From TOLSYN sp963849065 (GTDB taxonomy: Bacteria; Acidobacteriota; Terriglobia; Terriglobales; Acidobacteriaceae): a DNA stretch of 64,000 nt. How positions within the stretch are numbered: the stretch's first letter is position 1; each line of letters starts with the position of its first letter. Below, one piece after another: positions 44,904-52,564 of the stretch. The stretch covers positions 1,302,001-1,366,000 of the forward strand of contig CAWKFM010000005.1 of assembly GCA_963849065.1 (NCBI GenBank), read 5' to 3'. The notes under the pieces are model-generated. The model had not been told where the DNA came from. It was given only the letters and a program-made list of their open reading frames with translations, and searched no databases. The translations under genes were made by a program, and so were the position numbers.

Positions 44904-45067
44904 TTTAGTGGGCTCGCTGATTGCGCGGTTATAGTCAGGATTGTAGGCATGCGCGAACACAGCAAGTTCGGGACGGCGATGGCCAAGATGATCAGGAAGA
45001 TCGTCACAACGATAAGAATCTCAGTCAGCAAAAACCCTTCTGTTTTCGCATTCGGTACGCTCCGCAT
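44900..45067 (-). pseudogene. Type IV prepilin N-terminal remnant
   Basis: The frame contains a prepilin leader MRSVPNAKTEG and the hydrophobic helix FLLTEILIVVTIFLIILAI, with Glu at +5 after the cleavage Gly, followed by VPNLLCSR. It then breaks off into unrelated sequence, so only the assembly helix remains. Confidence 0.6.
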
Positions 45068-45635
45068 TGGGGCAGATGTCGTATATTGCCAACTCCAAAG
45101 TGGTGGAGGGATACACTCAGCTCGGGCGTGAAGGATGATGCTGACGCTTTCTGCGCTCATCAACTCCTCCGGTGAAAAGTACCATTAAATCTGCACGTTC
45201 GCTCCACGGTTCATGCCGAATAGCAGACACTCCATTTGCAACTTCTTCTCTGCTGCAGAGCTGATTTCATATCGGCAAATTTCTAGCAGAGGTTCACGTC
45301 AAAAATGAAAGGCGTTGCGCTCAGTCTATGCCCACCGAATGGGGCTGAAGCCTAACGATAATTGTGTCGATGATAGGTGCATACAAGCGACTCCTCCTGA
45401 CCTGCTCCCCGGTTCGCGCCGGGGTTTTTTATGCTCCCAGCTATTCGTTTGTTTGCGCGGCTATGCCACCCCGGCCACCGTGCCTGAGTTCGTCCGGCAC
45501 GAGCGGCTGGTGTGGGACGCTCACGCAAACGGGAGCATACCGGACTTTCGGCCAAGCGCGTCCGGAGGTCAGTGGTAATCGATTTTGGGCAAAGGTCTGG
45601 CGCAGATGGTGCCGGGCAGCTATGGTGGAGACGAC
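45068..45635. other. Region of remnants
   Basis: No complete gene. It holds a fragment (ATVPEFVRHERLVWDAH, near 45,480) related to one at 38,600, and a terminator-like hairpin. Confidence 0.4.
45407..45430 (+). terminator. Terminator-like hairpin
   Basis: A 6-bp stem CCCCGG/CCGGGG with a 6-base loop and six T. No intact gene ends before it, so it belongs to a lost transcript. Confidence 0.6.
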
Positions 45636-46154
45636 ATGCGACACGCCACTCCAGATGAACTGAGGGAGATATTCACCCACTTCCGCGCCCACCGAGACGT
45701 GTTCCCTCATATCCGGCAGGACGCTCTGAATCGGCGGATAGCTGCAGGGCAGTGCGTGTATGAGGATGGGGTTGTGATCACGTATCAGCAGTACCGGAAG
45801 CGAACGAGGGTTGGCACCGTCGATGTGCCCGCTGGTGCTGTGATGCTCCACCAGATTCTGAACAGCAAACAGTTCAGCGGGGCTGGGCGGCGGGTGTTCG
45901 AAGCGTTCTGTGCCAGGATAGTGCAGCCACTGGGCGGACAGCTCTACCTGAGCGTCCGGCAGGAGAACACGACGGGTTGCCAGTTCTATGAGCGGCACGG
46001 GATGAAGGTGGTGGGCACCGTGGCGTGGGCGAATGGCATCATACCCGGTCACATCTATTTCAGGGACGTTGGCTCACCCACGTCCCAACGGGCAACGCCG
46101 GGGTCTACGCGGTCACACCAGACCCGCTGTCTCATGCTGGCTTACCGGAGTTGA
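45636..46154 (+). CDS. GNAT-like acetyltransferase
   Basis: A 172-residue protein with late GNAT elements: AVMLHQILNSKQFSGAGRRV in place of the acetyl-CoA loop and LSVRQENTTGCQFYERHGMK, the typical N-x-x-A/G-x-x-F-Y-E-R-x-G-F/M-K segment. The substrate is unknown. GGTGGAG precedes the ATG at 45636. The C-terminal 25 residues beyond IYFRDV look atypical. It is the last gene before the right att repeat. Confidence 0.65.
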   Translation: MRHATPDELREIFTHFRAHRDVFPHIRQDALNRRIAAGQCVYEDGVVITYQQYRKRTRVGTVDVPAGAVMLHQILNSKQFSGAGRRVFEAFCARIVQPLGGQLYLSVRQENTTGCQFYERHGMKVVGTVAWANGIIPGHIYFRDVGSPTSQRATPGSTRSHQTRCLMLAYRS

Positions 46155-46402
46155 GGAGGAAGCCGGGAAGGGAAGAGCTTGGCGACCCGAGTTTGGCAAG
46201 CGTGGTGCGCAATTGCTTCGGGTGATAAAGCAGTGACGCCTTCCTACTACTTCCTAACTATTTCATTTCTGCCATACAGTGCAGTTTGTGCCTGTATATG
46301 CGGCTGATGCGGGATTTCGTAAGTAAAGGTAAAAAGTTGAAAATGGGATAGTTACCTCGTAAGTTATTTGATTCTAAGAAGATGCATGAAGTGGAGGGTC
46401 GC

Positions 46403-46424
46403 AATCCCTCCCTCTCCGCCATTC
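46403..46424. repeat. attR-like direct repeat
   Basis: Exact copy of 26282-26303 (3' end of tRNA-Ser, CCA and ATTC). Sequence upstream is not a tRNA, so this is the displaced end of the target. Confidence 0.85.
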
Positions 46425-46472
46425 CTTCTTCAAACAAAACCGCGCTTCGCCCTTTTGGGTTAAGAGCTCGTG

Positions 46473-46524
46473 TCCTGCTCGTGCGCTTCCAGCGCGGCCC
46501 ACCGCTGGAAGCGCACGAGCAGGA
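46473..46524. repeat. 22-bp perfect inverted repeat next to the island end
   Basis: Arms 46473-46494 and 46503-46524 pair perfectly around an 8-base loop (CGGCCCAC). There is no T-tract, so a simple terminator is unlikely. Confidence 0.75.
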
Positions 46525-46820
46525 GATTGCAGCGATTGAGGGTTGGATACTGGACTTGGTGGCCACTCCATGTGCCATATCGATAATGCAAGGTTACCAA
46601 AGTGATGCCACCAGCCAGTTTTTCCCAATAATTGTGAGTTCCACCTCATCCAAGATATTAGACGACCACACAAGGGGCTCAGGTGCCCGGTTTCTACAAT
46701 GACGTGTGGTCGGTTCCGCGCAGGAATGTGAGTCCAATCCCGCAACTCTGGATTCGCACCAGTGTTTACGAGGGTAGTTCTGTTCGTCCCGCAGGTGATT
46801 TGATTCCGAGGAGTAACGCC

Positions 46821-47129
46821 ATGATGGAAACTGAGCAAGGTGGTACTGGTTCACCCCGACACATAAGTGCAGAATCAGCCAGAGAGTTCTTGGCGACGAT
46901 TTGGATGGAACTTCTGGATTGGGGTGCGATTGCTCTTAACTCTGCGGGCAGATTTCTCACTGCCATGCTCAACTTCGTCATGCTGGCAATTACAGCGACC
47001 ATCGCGCTGCTCGCTGTGATCGTGCTGATTTTGCGGGAACAGATTATGAAATCGTCAGCGGATTCGACGTTCTCCCTGATTAGCGTCAAGACCTTTTTGA
47101 GGAAGACAGGAGCTTCGGTTTCTGATTGA
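46821..47129 (+). CDS. Small membrane protein, paralogue B
   Basis: A 102-residue protein aligned without gaps to paralogue A (39139-39447): both start M-x-ETEQGGTGS, share FLATIWMELLDWGAIA and the helix after LTAMLNFVML, and end in ASxSD. Most differences are conservative. GAGGAG precedes the ATG. This copy lies outside the island border, in opposite orientation. Confidence 0.75.
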   Translation: MMETEQGGTGSPRHISAESAREFLATIWMELLDWGAIALNSAGRFLTAMLNFVMLAITATIALLAVIVLILREQIMKSSADSTFSLISVKTFLRKTGASVSD

Positions 47130-47220
47130 TACGGGCGGAGAAGAACGTCTCCATGTGCATCAAATGTCTCAGGGGCAGCATACAGCTGTCCCTTTTCCAT
47201 GTGGTGACTGAAGGTGAGAG

Positions 47221-47571
47221 ATGGAGCGCGAACAGTTCGTCAAAGTCATGCAACACGTGCTTGACTCGCTCCCGGAAGAATTCCGCAGCCGCATCCGCAA
47301 TGTCGCTGTGCTGGTGGAGGACTACGCGCCCGGCCAGACTCCATCCATCCACCCGAAGCAGCTCCTTCTGGGGCTGTTCCACGGGGTGCCCATGACCAGA
47401 AAGAGCGTCTTCGACCTGCCGACTGGGCCTGACTATGTCGTCCTCTACCAGAAGAACATAGAAGCGGTATGCTCCAGCGAGGCTGAAATCCGGGATCAAA
47501 TCCGGCGCACGGTCATCCATGAGTTCGGGCATTATTTCGGCATGGACGAGGAACAGTTGAAGGACGTTTAA
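47221..47571 (+). CDS. Zincin-fold metallopeptidase family protein
   Basis: A 116-residue protein with HEFGHYFGMDE near the C-terminus, the H-E-x-x-H-x-x-G-x-x-E/D zinc motif of the short bacterial zincin family (PF06262). The N-terminal half has the usual VAVLVEDYAPGQTP strand. AAGGTGAG precedes the ATG. Substrate unknown; such proteins are common singletons. Confidence 0.85.
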   Translation: MEREQFVKVMQHVLDSLPEEFRSRIRNVAVLVEDYAPGQTPSIHPKQLLLGLFHGVPMTRKSVFDLPTGPDYVVLYQKNIEAVCSSEAEIRDQIRRTVIHEFGHYFGMDEEQLKDV

Positions 47572-47639
47572 GCTGGAGTCGGGCTTGCAGTGAAAACGGT
47601 TCGGTTGGGGCGACGCGACGTACTAAATGGCCGCGAAAG

Positions 47640-47834
47640 CTATCGGGGCGTTCCCATGCCGTGAGAAGCCGCTGCGGTAACGCACCGCACCACTGCCGGA
47701 TTGAGGCTCCTTGTCCCACACTTGTGGCTCAAATAGTGCGCGGCATCGCTGCACACCGCGCTGCACCGATGGCACCGAACGCGGCCTTCGACCTTGGAAG
47801 CAGGACTGGGATTTTTCCATTTCATTGGAGCCAT
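47640..47834 (-). CDS. Small zinc-finger-like protein
   Basis: A 64-residue basic protein whose core CHRCSAVCSDAAHYLSHKC gives a C-x2-C...H-x4-C arrangement. GGAAGGAG lies nine nt before the ATG at 47834. It may bind nucleic acid. A second, longer frame overlaps it and is less likely. Confidence 0.5.
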   Translation of the reverse strand: MAPMKWKNPSPASKVEGRVRCHRCSAVCSDAAHYLSHKCGTRSLNPAVVRCVTAAASHGMGTPR

Positions 47835-48014
47835 CGTGAAAATCTCCTTCCGGGGGATACCTGATAGACGCGCTTTCTGGAAAAAGGTTAGCAACGTCGA
47901 GTGGTCTTCGTAGGTTCAACGCTTCATTTGCCCTCTCCGCTGCCGTTTCCCTCACATCTCGACTCAGCGTACACTTTTATTCGCTGGACAAGATGAGCAG
48001 TGCAAGGAGACCTC

Positions 48015-48407
48015 ATGGCGACACTAGGACTGATTGAATACGAGGACGCGAGCCCTGAAGTCCGCGCCATCTACGATGACATCATGGCCACTCGCAAGGT
48101 TGACCGGGTGAACAATTTCTGGAAGGCCATCGCTCACGATCCTGCCACCCTGAAGCGGACATGGGAGAGCATCAGACAGGTGATGACACCGGGAGCACTC
48201 GACGCGCTCACCAAGGAACTTCTCTATGTTGCCGTGAGCGTTACCAACAATTGCGGGTATTGCATTGCAACTCACACCGCCGCAGCCCAAAAGAAGGGCA
48301 TGACGGACGACATGTTCGCTGAACTGATGGCGGTTGTAGGCATGGCGAACGAAACGAACAATCTTGCTACCGGATATCAGGTCGAGGTTGACGAACAGTT
48401 CAAGTAA
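48015..48407 (+). CDS. AhpD-like carboxymuconolactone decarboxylase-family protein
   Basis: A 130-residue alkylhydroperoxidase-like protein with the redox motif NNCGYCIATHTAA (C-x2-C...H) and the helical fold of the family (LTKELLYVAVSV). It probably reduces peroxides with a thiol partner. AAGGAG lies before the ATG at 48015. Confidence 0.88.
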   Translation: MATLGLIEYEDASPEVRAIYDDIMATRKVDRVNNFWKAIAHDPATLKRTWESIRQVMTPGALDALTKELLYVAVSVTNNCGYCIATHTAAAQKKGMTDDMFAELMAVVGMANETNNLATGYQVEVDEQFK

Positions 48408-48785
48408 AGCCCCTCAATTCGATGTGAGGGTTCCAGAATCCCGTGAAGGTCTTAACGCCGCCATCCGCATCCGCGCCACCCGCCATATCGGTGGGCGTCC
48501 GGCACGGTTGGCCGACTACATCACAGCCGCGAACCTAATCTCAGCGGCATGAAGGCATCAGCGCCTCGAAGTAGTCCATCAGCGCCAGCGATGCCCTGGT
48601 TGCCAGACCTAATGACAATACGAAGATACCTGCCATGCCGACGATGATGAGGGTTATGGCAATCAATGGGATCTGCAGAAGATTGAGCTGATAGCGTCTG
48701 TGGCGTTTGGCATAGTCCGTAGTAGGTCAATGGGATGTCGGCATCTGAGCCGCAACGAAAACGATATGGGCACATCCAATAGATC
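48408..48785. other. Degenerate region with membrane-protein remnant
   Basis: On the minus strand, about 48,700-48,550, a frame without start reads YAKRHRRYQLNLLQIP, then a hydrophobic helix and YFEALMPS. The last part matches a fragment near 39,090. No intact gene. Confidence 0.45.
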
Positions 48786-50330
48786 ATGAATTCATCAGAT
48801 GCATCCCTGACCGCGTCGTCCGACGCCTCCGATCCGGATCGTCACCCCGTTCGCTTCGGCTTCGATAACACTTATGCGCGGTTGCCAGAGCACTTCTACG
48901 CGCATCTGGATCCGACGCCGGTGGCAGCCCCTCGTCTGATAAGGCTGAATGTGGAACTGGCCCGGAATCTTGGGCTGGATCCGGACGCTCTGGCGAGCGA
49001 ACGCGGTGTGGAGATCCTGGCTGGCAACCAAGTGGCCGAGGGATCCGAGCCACTGGCGCAAGCATATGCCGGACACCAGTTCGGGTCTTTCGTCCCGCAA
49101 CTCGGCGACGGCCGCGCCATTCTGCTGGGAGAAGTGATCGCTCGTGACGGTGCGCGGTACGACATCCAGCTCAAAGGCTCCGGTCAGACCCCGTTCTCCC
49201 GCCGCGGCGACGGCAGGGCTGCGCTCGGTCCTGTCTTGCGCGAGTACATTGTGAGTGAGGCCATGGCGGCCCTTGGCGTACCGACTACCCGGGCTCTGGC
49301 TGCGGTGACGACGGGAGAACAAGTGCTGCGCGAAACAGCCTTGCCTGGAGCAGTACTGACGCGTGTAGCGGCGAGCCACCTCCGCGTGGGCACCTTCGAG
49401 TATTTCGTCGTACGGGGCGACACCGAAGGGATTCGTATGCTGGCGGACTATGCCATTGCCCGGCATTATCCCGAGGCCGCACAGGCGAAGCAGCCGTACA
49501 GGGCTCTGCTGGACGGCGTGATTGCAAGGCAAGCGCAGGTGGTCGCGCAGTGGATGCTCCTGGGCTTCATCCATGGCGTGATGAACACCGACAACACCTC
49601 AATCTCCGGCGAGACGATCGATTACGGACCCTGCGCCTTCATGGAGGCATACGATCCGGCTACGGTGTTCAGTTCCATCGACCATCACGGACGCTATGCC
49701 TACGCCAACCAGCCCCCAGCCGCACACTGGAATCTGACACGACTCGCCGAGGCATTGCTGCCCGTTCTGGAGCAGGAGACGGGGAGCAAAGAGGCCGCGG
49801 TGGCCTCGGCAATCGAAGCCCTTGCCAAGTTTGATCCGCAGTTCGAGGCGGCTCGCAATGCCGGCCTGCGGCGCAAGCTTGGGCTCTTCACGGAGCGCGA
49901 GGGTGATGCAGGGATTGCTGAAGACCTGCTGGAGCGCATGTTCGCCAATCGAGCCGACTTCACCCTGACGTTTTGCCGGCTATGCGATGCCGCAGAAGGA
50001 CCAGAAGGCGACGCAGCAGTACGCGCGCTGTTCGCCAACCCCGACGATTTTGTCTCGTGGGCTTCCACATGGCGCCAGCGCCTGAATGAAGAGCCGCACT
50101 CGGCGCCGGCACGCGCTGCAGCCATGCGCGCTGCAAATCCAGCCTTCATCCCACGCAACCACCTGGTGGAAGCGGCGCTCGATGCCGCCGTCCGGCGACA
50201 GAACTTTAAACCGTTCGAGGAATTGCTGGAAGTCGTGTCACGCCCATACGAGGACAGGCCGAACCTGGAGCGGTATGCCACGCCAGCCCGCCCCGAGGAG
50301 CGCGTCTGCAAGACTTTCTGCGGGACGTAA
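48786..50330 (+). CDS. selO: Protein adenylyltransferase SelO family (YdiU/UPF0061)
   Basis: A 514-residue pseudokinase-fold enzyme that AMPylates proteins in characterised members. Typical segments: FGFDNTYARLPEHFYA at the N-terminus, AYAGHQFGSFVPQLGDGRA, QLKGSGQTPFSRRGDGRA, LREYIVSEAMAALG, HGVMNTDNTSISGETIDYGP and the C-terminal NFKPFEELLEVVSRPYED. Length is complete. Many bacterial SelO end with a Cys close to the C-terminus; here CKTFCGT. Confidence 0.93.
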   Translation: MNSSDASLTASSDASDPDRHPVRFGFDNTYARLPEHFYAHLDPTPVAAPRLIRLNVELARNLGLDPDALASERGVEILAGNQVAEGSEPLAQAYAGHQFGSFVPQLGDGRAILLGEVIARDGARYDIQLKGSGQTPFSRRGDGRAALGPVLREYIVSEAMAALGVPTTRALAAVTTGEQVLRETALPGAVLTRVAASHLRVGTFEYFVVRGDTEGIRMLADYAIARHYPEAAQAKQPYRALLDGVIARQAQVVAQWMLLGFIHGVMNTDNTSISGETIDYGPCAFMEAYDPATVFSSIDHHGRYAYANQPPAAHWNLTRLAEALLPVLEQETGSKEAAVASAIEALAKFDPQFEAARNAGLRRKLGLFTEREGDAGIAEDLLERMFANRADFTLTFCRLCDAAEGPEGDAAVRALFANPDDFVSWASTWRQRLNEEPHSAPARAAAMRAANPAFIPRNHLVEAALDAAVRRQNFKPFEELLEVVSRPYEDRPNLERYATPARPEERVCKTFCGT

Positions 50331-50629
50331 CCATGGGGCGACGGCCTGCGCAATAACGGCGCCGTGATCTCTGAGCTTAAGTCCGCTGTCGAGGCTTCGA
50401 CACCTATTGTGCGCTGCCGGGTGCCCGCATCGAATCGACTATTCGATTTTTTGACAGCGCCGGCCCCGTATCGGATGAGAAGATCACAAATCAGAACGAG
50501 AGCAGGATAGCCTGAGCGGAGGCCGAGACGCAGGCAGCAACGAGCACTATGAGGGTGCGGAACAGCGAAGACATTGGCGCATAGAACAGGATAGCGGTGC
50601 AGCCTGGGTATATCCTTCATCGGAGGTCT
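50331..50629. other. Intergenic region between selO and the insertion sequence
   Basis: No gene seen. It contains the original promoter and the GGAGG site (about 50,622) of the Mth938-type gene that is now beyond the IS. Confidence 0.45.
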
Positions 50630-50638
50630 GCCATGAAG

Positions 50639-52003
50639 CAGCAGTTCTAAATGAAATGGGAACCCTGATAGCTATTTGCCCGAGCATTGAGCTGTGCTCT
50701 GTTGGGTCATGGAGATATTTGAGTCGCTTTTGGCCGGGTTGCGCACGGTCTGCGGAGGATTTCCAGATTCACGCCGCAGCCGAGATGTGGACTACTCGAT
50801 GGCCGATATTGGGCTTTCGGCGTTTTCCCTGTTCTTCATGCAGAGCGAGTCGTTCCTTGCTCATCAGCGGCATCTGGAGCGCGGGCGGGGCACTTCGAAT
50901 TGCCATACGCTGTTCGGAATGAAGAAGATCCCCACGGATAACTACATTCGCCTGATGCTGGACAAGGTCTCCCCGGAGGCTTTGCAGCCCTGCTTCGACC
51001 AGGTGCTCGAACAACTGTGCGAGCACGACGGCCTCAAGGCATTTCAACGGCTGGGCGGACGAACGCTGGTGGCGTTGGATGGCACGGAGTATTTCTGTTC
51101 GCAAAAGCTGAGCTGCCCGCAGTGCCTGACGCGCAAACGATCGAACGGCAAAACAGAGCATTATCACGCCATGCTGGCCGCCATGATCGTAGCTCCCGGT
51201 CATAACATGGTGCTGCCACTGATGCCGGAGTTCATCGCGCCGCAGGATGGAGCTGAGAAGCAGGATTGCGAGCGCAACGGGGCTAAGCGCTGGCTGAGCG
51301 CGCATGGCGAGCGCGTTGCTCCATTGCGCCCGATCTATCTGGGCGACGCGCTGTTCAGCAGCCAACCAATGGCCGAGGCAGTGCTCGCAACCGGCGCGGA
51401 TTTTCTGTTCGTATGCAAGAAGGACAGCCACAAGACACTGTATGAGTATGTAGAGGGTGCGCCGTTGGACGAGCGTGCCGTGACCGAACGCAAGCCCGGC
51501 AACCGCAGCCTGACGTATCGATACCGCTGGATCGAGGGGGTTCCGCTGCGCGATGGCAAAGATGCGATGAACGTCAACTGGCTTGGGGTCAGCATCCTCG
51601 ATGCCATGGGGAAGACTACTTACGATGGCGCTTTTGTGACCAGCCTGTCCGTGACGGCGGAGAACGTGGTGGAGATCGCGGCTTGCGCCAGAGCCCGTTG
51701 GAAGATCGAAAACGAAAGCTTCAACGTGCTGAAAAACAACGGTTATAACCTGGCGCACAACTTCGGACATGGGAAGACATATCTGGCCAGGATGTTCGCG
51801 GCCATGAATCTGTTGGCCTTCGCCTTCCATACCGCATGTGACTGCATGGAAACGCTCTGGCAACAAGCCCGCGAGGCTATCGGAACTCGCTCCCGCTTCT
51901 TCCAGGACCTTCGCTCCATCTCCGCTTACGTCGTCTTCCCCTCTTGGACCAGTCTCGTGATTACGCTCGCCTCAGGTAAGGCCCCGCCCATTTAGAACTG
52001 CTG
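50639..52003 (+). mobile_element. Insertion sequence (1365 bp) with 15-bp terminal repeats and 9-bp target duplication
   Basis: Terminal inverted repeats CAGCAGTTCTAAATG (50639-50653) and CATTTAGAACTGCTG (51989-52003). The flanking direct repeat GCCATGAAG occurs at 50630-50638 and 52004-52012. One transposase gene fills it. Intact ends and duplication show a fairly recent insertion. Confidence 0.93.
50709..51995 (+). CDS. DDE transposase (IS4/ISNCY-like)
   Basis: A 428-residue transposase. The catalytic acidic triad is suggested by ALDGTEYF (Asp), YLGDALFSSQP (Asp) and RWKIENESFNVLKNNGY (Glu), followed by NFGHGKTYLARMF, a motif of the IS4/ISNCY-like families. The start could also be GTG at 50694. 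The stop lies 11 bases before the ATG of the next gene. Confidence 0.9.
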   Translation: MEIFESLLAGLRTVCGGFPDSRRSRDVDYSMADIGLSAFSLFFMQSESFLAHQRHLERGRGTSNCHTLFGMKKIPTDNYIRLMLDKVSPEALQPCFDQVLEQLCEHDGLKAFQRLGGRTLVALDGTEYFCSQKLSCPQCLTRKRSNGKTEHYHAMLAAMIVAPGHNMVLPLMPEFIAPQDGAEKQDCERNGAKRWLSAHGERVAPLRPIYLGDALFSSQPMAEAVLATGADFLFVCKKDSHKTLYEYVEGAPLDERAVTERKPGNRSLTYRYRWIEGVPLRDGKDAMNVNWLGVSILDAMGKTTYDGAFVTSLSVTAENVVEIAACARARWKIENESFNVLKNNGYNLAHNFGHGKTYLARMFAAMNLLAFAFHTACDCMETLWQQAREAIGTRSRFFQDLRSISAYVVFPSWTSLVITLASGKAPPI

Positions 52004-52006
52004 GCC

Positions 52007-52354
52007 ATGAAGTTTCAGCAGTTCTCATTTGGGCAAATTCGAATCGATGGCATTGAGTACGGCTACGACGTCGTGATCGACCAGGGAGAGATTCGCAGGC
52101 GCAAGAAGAAACCATCGAAGAAGTTCCGGGAGAGTTTCGCTCACACGCCGCTCTCTCTGGAAGAGGAGATCCCGTGGAAATGCCGCCGGTTGGTGGTCGG
52201 CACGGGCACCGGAGCACTGCCGGTCATGGATGAGGTTCGACGCGAAGCAGAGCGGCGCAAAGTTGAACTGATCATCCTCCCAACGGAAGAAGCCATCGAG
52301 TTCCTGAAGCGGCACGAAGAAAACACCAATGCCATTCTTCATGTGACCTGCTGA
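52007..52354 (+). CDS. Mth938-domain-containing protein
   Basis: A 115-residue protein (FGQIRIDGIEYGYDVVID, then CRRLVVGTGTGALPVMDEV) of the Mth938/AAMDC fold, whose biochemical role is unclear. Its ATG lies inside the right-hand target duplication of the IS: the original leader with GGAGG is now 1.37 kb upstream at the IS left flank. Expression may rely on read-through and coupling with the transposase stop. Confidence 0.82.
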   Translation: MKFQQFSFGQIRIDGIEYGYDVVIDQGEIRRRKKKPSKKFRESFAHTPLSLEEEIPWKCRRLVVGTGTGALPVMDEVRREAERRKVELIILPTEEAIEFLKRHEENTNAILHVTC

Positions 52355-52564
52355 GCTGGACGGGAGAATGGTGGCAGCGAGAATCCAGCTTCTGTCTCCA
52401 ATTCCACACCGAACCGGAACTCCCGCCGAACGAATTACGGCTTCATCGCAAGGCGGCCGCATGGAAGCGTGGATGCATTTGGGTGCGGTTGAGGTTCTGA
52501 AGATGGCCGAAGCAGGGGACCAGTGTAGCCCACCGATGCGAAAACCAAGTACATCGCACTACAG

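Larger units (their letters stand above)
26282..46424. mobile_element. tRNA-Ser-associated genomic island (about 20.1 kb)
   Basis: Bounded by exact 22-bp repeats, the left one being the 3' end of a functional tRNA-Ser gene, as in integrase-mediated insertion. Inside, gene density falls and AT content rises. Small genes of unknown function dominate, pseudogenes are frequent, and sequence blocks are duplicated. No integrase, relaxase or conjugation gene is visible, so it appears to be a decayed, non-autonomous element or one whose integrase was lost. Confidence 0.75.
46155..46820. other. Island right end and flanking intergenic region
   Basis: No supported gene. It contains the right att repeat and, 49 bases further, a 22-bp perfect inverted repeat. 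Confidence 0.5.

Noticed and set aside
46403..46424. A second complete tRNA-Ser gene at the right island border
   Set aside because: Only the 3' terminal 22 bases match; there is no anticodon arm or 5' acceptor strand upstream.
49700..50620. A 306-codon minus-strand frame
   Set aside because: Antisense to selO, Ser/Arg-rich shadow.
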